From positions 1,736,001 to 1,800,000 of the forward strand of contig JBANDB010000018.1 in assembly GCA_037576215.1 (NCBI GenBank): DNA of 64,000 nucleotides, given 5' to 3'. The stretch is from Armillaria gallica (Eukaryota > Basidiomycota > Agaricomycetes > Agaricales > Physalacriaceae). The notes under the pieces were generated by a model that was not told the DNA's origin, searched no databases, and saw only the letters and a list, made by a program, of their open reading frames with translations. Shown here in pieces: positions 56,701 to 64,000 of this stretch. A program made the position numbers and the translations under genes. Positions within the stretch are counted from its first letter, which is position 1. Each line of letters starts with the position of its first letter.

Positions 56701-59700
56701 TCATGCAATGTTGTCAGTACTCTCCGTGTTGGCAATCAGCATAAGATGGGACCATCTGGTGTTCACTCACTACTATTTGAATGCACACCCATTGATTCAA
56801 TGTAATACAGCTCCAGTATTTAGAGTCAATCTTTGAGTGGCTTCAGACTAGAGAATCAGCCAATGCTGATTTGCGCAATTACTTTGATGCCTTTATGAAA
56901 GTCTCTTTAATTGGAAATTTCAGCAATGTAGATGGCTATGGTGGCTTCATTCCAGGTGAATGCTATCTTGCTGCCATGCTAAATAAAGCTATTGAACAGG
57001 ATGAAGCTGATGTCAACCAGCATACATCTTTACTTGAACCAGATCAGCTGGCTATTGACAACTCACACAAGGTCTGTACTTGGCATATTAGTATCTCTAT
57101 ATTTATCTAAACTGTTTTGTTGCAGGTCAACAAGCATATTGCTAAAGTTGAAGGTGTTAATGTCTTTGGCACAATGTGGACATGCATGACCTCTCGCTAT
57201 ATCCAGTCACAAGCATTGACTCTGACTAAGGCTCATGAAGAATGCATTGGTCCACTGACAGGAATCTCACAATCTGCAAAGTGATATGGGCACAATAACC
57301 CACATATCATTTATTGGGATGATCCTATAAGAGTAAACTTCTATGATTAACCTTGTATCTTTCTAATGCTGCTGTTAGGACAAGCATCTCATAAATTCTG
57401 CATTTCCCATGTTATCAAGGAATCTCACACCCATTGCTGAGGCTCATAGTTTGATTCCATTTGAGCTGCCATCAACACTGAGTCCAGTTGTTCTTACTAC
57501 TGCTATGGTACTCTGTCATCATTAATGGCTCCACTTGATATTGACAAGATGCTTCTTTGTGCATTAGCTTTGATGCTGAATGGAATGTGTCGAGGACTCT
57601 TGGAGTCTCTATCATTCAACTTGCACCACACCAGGACCCACCAGAGATTTTTCTGATACCAGTATGATATTTTCCATGAATGTGACTGCTTTAAATTTTA
57701 ATCTTTTATGTTTTTAGATTTATTGCTTTGATAAAAAACTTCTCCCACCATCTCTCCTTTGCTTAATGCTATCCAATCATGTATTCAAGATAGGCTCAGG
57801 CATCAAGGGAGATATAACATGGCTTAAAAAGCAGTTCTCACAGCTCTCAGGAAAGTCAATCACAACCATTGATCTTAAAGACTATGCCAATTAGCAAGGT
57901 GTCATTCACTGAAAGGATAGTGGGAGTCTTGATGCATTGGTTGAAAAGACATTAGAGAAATATCTCCTGAAGGAGGATGTGGTTCAGAAGAGTGAGTGCT
58001 GGGAAGATGGCAAGCTTAGCTCTGATCTGATTCAGTATGCTGCAACTGATGTTTTTGCATCCCACTGCATTTTTGAGAAATTATCAGAGTCACCACTGCT
58101 CAACAACATCACTATTGATACACCTGCAGGATCTTGCATAGCTCTTCTTATTCAAGAAGGAGGTGAAATTACTGCATATGGGAAAATTTCCACACACCAA
58201 TCTTCACCATTCAAGGGTGTTCATGTCAAGGTCCCAAATCAAAATCGTGTTGTCATTGACATTGACACCCTTCTCAAATCATCTGCTGTGGCTGTACTTC
58301 ACATTGACCATTCAATAACCAATAGCACAGCATCAAAGAATGGCAGGACCAAGCTAGGTGCATTTACTCTTGGGCAGTTGCAAGAGGCATCAATGTCATC
58401 AAGCTTTTCAATGGTTACACCAACATCTCTCTTGATATTTGACAATCATAATGTGGTGTGTTATAGTGACATTGTTTTCTTTTTATCTTTGCTTATTGAA
58501 CATCAGTGTGACATTGAAGCCTTGGAATCTTCTGTCAGTACACAGGAACCCATGCCATTTATGGAACCTCTTGTTCTACCTGATATAGAACCTGGACCAG
58601 AGTCTGACAGTGAGGAATCAGATGATCAAGCATATCCTCAACAGCTTCAGGAGGACTTGGCAGGTGAGTCAAGTACTTTGGCAGCACAGATGTTGCAAGC
58701 CAATTATGAAGCATCAGCTGTACCTAGAGGTATAGTTTTTACTTTTGTATATTGAATCATATCCTGATATTAATCATTATTCTCAGGCCAAAAACATACC
58801 CATAATTCAAGCATGTGTTTCTTGAAGAATACAGGTGACTCAGGCTTATCCAAACTTCCTGGTCTTGAATTATTCCACCAAATAATCCAGTCTCCACCTG
58901 ATTCACAATCAATATATGAAACTATTAAAAAGGATGTCTTTCATGCATTCCAAATGATTCTGACTCCAGGTCACCATAGTGCTTGACCAGAATATATTCA
59001 CTAGATGCATGATCATCTACTTTGATGGGATCCTCTCATCCATGAGAAAGTTGATTGTGTCTGTTAAAAATTCTTCAATCTCACCTTTGACAAAATGCTT
59101 GCTCAGAATCCCCAGTTTATTGAAGAGCAAACACCACACCATGTTCCACCACCTGGTGTTTTAGTCTCATCTCTGCTGCATGTGTTTCAGACTTTTGGAA
59201 AGGCTATTGATGCTAAAACTGGAGCACCACTATTTTCAAAAAAAAATCATGGGCAAAGGCATATGCCATACTAGACCTGGCTCACAAGGGATGTCTCTCT
59301 GATAACTTGGGAATTGTACTGTATGAGAAGGCTGGAATTGATCAATATGGGCCACTGCAGAAGTGAAGATGTACTCGAGGAACAAATAAGGTTGAAGGTG
59401 GTCCACATGGTGATATATACAGGAAATTTGGTGCTCTCCATGGTATGTAATATAAATCATATGATAGATTTTCTTCAAATCTGACCACATTATGCTACAA
59501 AGCTGGTCCCTATCTCACGGTCAACTGTCTAACCGATCACTGAACATGGTACAATCTTCAGATGAAATTAAATAATGTGCAATGTCTTCTGTAACTAAAT
59601 TCTTGTTGCAGGCTTATGTGCAGCATACATGCAGCATTGACTGGAACTATCATCATGATTTTGGCCTAATCAATTGAACATCATTTCTTCTGAACTATCT

Positions 59701-60844
59701 CTCTGATACGGACAACAGTGCATTGTTTTATTCCAATTGGATCAACAGGGACCTTTATGAGAGAACAGCAGAGCAATCCAGGGCATGCTTGTATCCAGGT
59801 ATTACTTGGATTATTTAAGTCTAAGGATGTGTGTCTAATATTTCTCACTTGTTAGAGTCATTGTGAACTTGCTTTGGTATGGCATTGTACAATGACGAAG
59901 CTTCCAAGGCATATGAACTCAATGTGAGTAACAACTGGCTGCAACAGCAACAGGGCTTAGCTCTGCCTGTTCTTCCTCCAACCACTCAAGAAGCTTGCTG
60001 CTACTTCTTTGCTCAGATATGTATCTTCTCTGTGAAAGTAAGTGCCAATGGCAAAGGCAGAGTTAATTATGAAGCATTTGCTCAGGAATAGAACCAGATG
60101 GCAGATGAAACTGAGCACATTTATGTCTCTCCAAAGGTCCTGGCTGCATATTCAAAATCATGGGAGAAAGCAGACAATATCTGAGCAATGGTGGACTTGA
60201 TATCTGATGGGCTTGAAGAAGTACATCGCAGTGGTGAAGTATTCACAGTTGCAGATCTTCCATTCCCATATTATTTGACTGGAGACACATCATTCACTCA
60301 TCCAAGTCAAGGGGTTGTTGAAATAGATTCAGAACAGTCACTCCCTCTGAATTTATGAATTTCAACAGCTCCTGCTGCTTTGCATTCTTCCCAATTTACT
60401 GATACACTAATATCCCCCCACTCCGCAAGCAGTGGCCCACCTCAATCCCCTCAATCGCCTGCACCTATCCCTGCTATATTTGACGAGCTTCCTACAAGCC
60501 CTCCTCCTCCAATTCCTGTGTCCTGTACTGAACTGGCACAAAACCAGCCACTAGGCAAGCCTCAATCGGATTCCCTGTCCATAGTTGTTAGAAACGGCAC
60601 TTCCAGCAGCTACCAGCACATGTATATGGAAAGAGAGAGCAAGAGAAGATGTACCATACCCACAGAGGAGAGGAAACACTGTAAAATCTGTAGCTGTCAA
60701 TGCTGTCACAATGAGACTTGCCCTGGAGGTAATGACATTTTGCAGTGTCAGACTGCATGCACTGTACCATGCCGATGGTGTGGGAGACTGGATGAATGTC
60801 AGGGCATTGATGGAGGAAAAAGATGCATGGCGCCCTGGGCTTAA
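53706..60844 (+). pseudogene. Long DUF6729-like / 3'-5' exonuclease gene relic, interrupted by LTR1
   Basis: Multi-exon Agaricomycete-type gene. Pieces in order: acidic N-terminus (DADDKYEFNDEEYSEEF, 53876-53925), a GT-AG intron, helical KRLEAEADTHEKCLVDLQ, then the LTR1 insertion (54205-56039), resuming SDEDEDLDSQNK; a Cys/His/Trp-rich domain (FLWLVHFFFNVLSCPKCRKP ... about 56440-56740) like DUF6729; GGFIPGECYLAAMLNKAIE, then LAIDNSHKV and VNKHIAKVEGV (56940-57150); a DEDDy exonuclease domain with Exo I FDAEWN (about 57570), Exo II KIGSGIKGD (57789-57815) and Exo III YAATD (about 58036-58050); later VFQTFGKAIDAKTGAPLFSK (59187-59246); and a final Cys-rich exon (60380-60844, C-K-I-C-S-C-Q-C-C and CRWCGRLDEC). 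Numerous stops after 58900. Probably a multicopy mobile or selfish gene family; function unknown. Confidence 0.72.
54205..56039 (-). repeat. LTR1 copy 4 (solo LTR) inside the exonuclease gene
   Basis: 1835 bp, flanked by perfect GCGG duplications (54201-54204 and 56040-56043). Removing the LTR and one GCGG restores the reading frame ...SDAASDEDED.... Seven T-arm-like repeats at about 55225-55620. Confidence 0.92.
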
Positions 60845-61230
60845 ATTAGTGTATGTGGAGGTGGAGATTGAGTGATGAGTCTGTCGATGGTTCAGCCTAG
60901 CCCATCTCGACAATGCTTCTTTATTCCTTGATTGAATATATTTACTATATATAGATTATTAACCCCTTATTTTGTCACCTATATCTATTGTTTTGCCCCT
61001 TTCTGCACCTCAGTTGATCACCACTACTACATGTGACTAACTGAGGTGCATATACCATTCATCTTACTATTATCTATCACATTATTACACTACGTTATTA
61101 TAGCTGTTCTATTCCTAACAGGTTCTGGGCTCCTGTGCTCATTCCTCTGGGTCAATAACACATACATTTTTACCAGTCATCTCAAGAAACTGCATAGACT
61201 GTGCAAACAAATCATCATATTCCCCCTATC
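60845..61230 (+). repeat. Possible Copia 5' LTR remnant and leader
   Basis: Before the Copia gag, ...TCCTAACA (ending 61120) is followed by GGTTCTGGGCTCC, resembling a Copia primer-binding site. The start of the LTR is not evident (no TGTTAGGA within range), so it is short or truncated. It contains a hairpin ACCTCAGTT...AACTGAGGT (about 61006-61050). Confidence 0.35.
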
Positions 61231-63799
61231 ATGATGACTACCTCACAACAAACAATACCCATTAAACTAGATGATGATGAGAAGTTCAATGGTGAGAACT
61301 GAGCAGTGTTCAAAATGATAATGCTGACTGAAGGAAATACCTGTGGACTCGTCAACTATTGGGAAAATAAGGTCTCAGTCCCTGGCCAGATGCTCGCACC
61401 ACTCCCATCAATAGCTTGACTCCCAACCTGCTCGAATATGCCCAACATGAGAGCATAGCACTTGCCTCAATCATCCCCAATGTCAAAGACGTATTTGGTG
61501 TTGGAATAAATCCCAACAAAGTATCCCATGAGGCCTGGACTATCCTAAAGACCCAATATGGTGCATACTCAAACCTGATTTATAGCTGTAGGGAAAGAAT
61601 CCTGAAAGCCGTGAAGTACCAGGATGGAGAGAAAGGCAGTGGGGATGGCAGATATATTGAGAGGATGCGGAAGCTTCAGAAGGAAGCTAATGATGCTGGC
61701 ACAGCCATAGACAATAAAAGTTTCAAAACCACACTATTCGACTCATTCCCTGAATCCTGGGACTCAGTTATCAGCACTCTATATGCTGAAAACAACCTCA
61801 TTGTCATTTTTGGATGTCTCATTGCCCATGGCGAATGTGTGGTCAGAAGGAACACTGCTAACAGCCCCTTGTCCACTCAGGAGTCTATGGTCCAGGCACT
61901 CCAAGCATCTATTCAGGCACTAACCCTCTAAGTTCAAAGCTTATCTTTGAAGAAGAATACAGCCCCAAGATCAGAAAAGTCACACACTCTGAACGATGCT
62001 TGCATGGGAATAGGCCATACACTCAATGAGTGCTGGAAATTAGGGGGAGGAAGACAGGGACAATACCCACCTTGGTGAAAAGGGAAATGGGACACACCTG
62101 TGCCTAGCTCTGCAAACTTAGCCACCTCCAATGCATCATCATCCAATGCAGGTTCTGTCTACGCAAATGTCACTGCACTGAACACACACATTGATGAGAA
62201 AACCCTTGAGACCATTGAGCAAGTCTTGGGAGAGGAAACAGCACTAGTGGTCAATAATTCTAGTCAAGCATTTGTAGACAACTCACTGTTGTATGGGGAT
62301 TCTGGAGCGTCCACCCACTTTATCCAAAACAGAGATCACTTCTTCCACTACATGCCCTTGGGTGAGACATCAGAAACTTCCTCAAAGGCTGGAGCATCAC
62401 TGAATATCCAAGAGATCAGTACTGTAGCTCTGAAATCAACTATTGTGGGTTCACAAAACATATTCACCCTTAGCAAAGCTCTCCATTGCCCTGACGTCTC
62501 GGTGAATCTGATATTAATCAGCAGACTAGATAAAGAAGGGTGGTTCATTACCTTTGGGGGAAACTAAGCAACTTTCATGGACCAAAACAGAGTCCAACAG
62601 TTCACCACGAGAATGATAAATGATCTGTACACGATTAATGGGACATTGCTACACAGTGAGGAGTACACTGCACTCATGGCGAGATCACTAGAGGTTGCAG
62701 TACCCATGGAAATGTGGCATATGTGTTTTGCCCATCTTGGAGTCAGCAGAATCAATGAGCTAAAGAAATGAGCATTGGTGGATGGCCTAAATATCAAAGC
62801 TGGGGAACAATCTGAGGGGAAATGCGAACCATGCATTCTAGGCAACCAGAAAAGAAGACCATTCAATGCTGATGTGGTACCAGAGACTGTGGTCCTAGCA
62901 CAGGTGATGTTAGATATCTGGGGCCCTGCTCATGTCTGATCCATTGGGGGTGCTAAGTATGCCATGGTTTTTGCAGATGATACAATGTCACAGCGAACTT
63001 CATACTACCTATCTGACCGAAGAGCAGAAACGACACTTGAGGCACTCAATCAGTTTACCATGATGGCCGAGCGACAAACTGGGAAGAAGCTGAAGAAGAT
63101 TTGCTGTGATAATGAGTTCACAAATGACCTGTGGACAAAATGGGGATTGGTAAAGGGAGTTATCATTGAGTTCACAGCTCCCTACTCATCAGCAGCCAAT
63201 GGGATGGCTGAGTGAATGCTCAGAATCATATTCAGGACAGTCTGAATTCTACTACTGGAAGTGAGGATGTCAGATGCATGGTGAGCTAAAGCATGTGATA
63301 ATGTGATTAAGGCTGGGAATCTACTACCGACGTCTCAGCACCCTGGCAAAGTACTGGAGGAAGAGTGGTCCAGCAAATGGCAAACTGTAGGTCATCTCTG
63401 AGTATGGGGATCCACATGCTATGTGAAGATTCCTGCAGCAAAAGACCACAGCAAGCTATCTCTGCAAGGACAGAAGGGCCAATTTGTGAGCTTGGCAGGT
63501 CATGGCTTGTACAGAGCTCTTTTGGACAGCCCTGGCAACAAAATCATCAGATCTCATGACATAATCTTCAAGGAACTGGCTCCTACATGTACCATTTCTT
63601 CTCATGAGGGGGAGATTGCATATGAAGATATTATTGAACCACTTGATGATCGAAAATCAGCCACAGCCACCCATTGACAGCACTAGTGCCGATCATGATC
63701 AGCCAAAGGAAGTTCACCAACCAGTCCAAGCACTGTCCGCAACAGCCCAAGCAAAGCCACCTCAGATAATCCCAAATATAGCCCCATCAGCATGGCCAT
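61231..63799 (+). pseudogene. Ty1/Copia element: gag, protease, integrase; truncated at the right by LTR1
   Basis: Gag begins near MMTTSQQTIPIKLDDDEKFNG-like sequence (61231-61295) and continues in 61416-61931 (SWDSVISTLYAENNL). A knuckle-like CMGIGHTLNEC is at about 62001-62033. The protease keeps its active site (YGDSGASTHF, 62293-62322). GAG-pre-integrase has MWHMCFAHLG. Integrase: LDIWGP and CCDNEF are present, and ANGMAE is followed by TGA (63213-63215) where relatives have Arg. The linker to RT (LAGHGLYRALL ... IIFKEL) is reached before LTR1 copy 5 at 63800, so RT and RNase H are beyond the window or lost. At least six stops. Confidence 0.85.
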
Positions 63800-64000
63800 T
63801 GAAGAGACTCTGTGCATGCAGGCTAGAAATGCAACAGTGTTGAAGACATTGATCACACTCACACCTAACACTACACACACAAACCCTCAAAGTTCTTGAG
63901 AGGATATTATCCGATAGAAGCAGATTGAAGCAATACAACTAAACTCTCAGAATATATGATACACATATATAGCAATAGTGTTCATAGGGTATCTAGATCT
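63800..64000 (+). repeat. LTR1 copy 5, start only
   Basis: Starts TGAAGAGACTCTGTGC at 63800 with left flank CCAT and continues past the window end. Confidence 0.9.

Overview
The window looks like a transposon-bloated euchromatin/heterochromatin mosaic from a mushroom-forming basidiomycete (Agaricomycetes). The evidence is many 44-66 bp GT-AG introns, basidiomycete-type Ty3/Gypsy and Ty1/Copia proteins, and relics of fungal host genes (glycogen branching enzyme, metacaspase). Species cannot be fixed from sequence alone. No tRNA, rRNA, CRISPR array or intact ordinary host gene was found. Almost every coding region carries stop codons or frameshifts.

Layout. 1-5075: an LTR (family 'LTR1') abutting a 5'-truncated chromodomain Gypsy pol, then a short candidate LTR. 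5076-5885: branching-enzyme relic. 6917-11017: a tandem pair of ~2.05 kb units carrying four hAT-like MITEs. 11260-12854: a CACTA-ended foldback element split by a 920 bp solo LTR. 13718-14000: a 20-bp minisatellite. 15115-16692: a metacaspase relic. 17948-51296: one giant Gypsy element ('A', 942 bp LTRs) split in its gag/pol by a second giant Gypsy element ('B', 21000-38476, opposite strand), itself hit by three solo LTRs. 51297-60844: an LRR-like relic and a long DUF6729-like/3'-5' exonuclease pseudogene interrupted by another LTR1. 61231-63799: a Copia element cut by a fifth LTR1 copy at the right edge.

The most interesting content is in the giant elements. Both A and B carry, between the end of pol and the 3' LTR, genes transcribed antisense to gag-pol. 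The best two (A: 50028 down to 48062; B: 26729 up to about 28787) each reconstruct as six exons with five short GT-AG introns that keep frame, about 570-600 codons, with a charged linker followed by a cysteine-rich zinc-finger-like segment. A carries two further antisense multi-exon genes, one with two tandem homologous domains; B carries one more, intronless. I do not recognise these families.

A second unusual feature is in LTR1: each copy holds 4-7 direct repeats at ~62-bp spacing of a hairpin resembling a tRNA T-arm / Pol III B box, with stem substitutions that mostly keep pairing. A third is a mutation signature: the catalytic Asp/Glu codons of protease, RT, RNase H and integrase are repeatedly lost by the same CpG to CpA change, and arginine CGA codons have become TGA, as expected from decay of methylated CpG.
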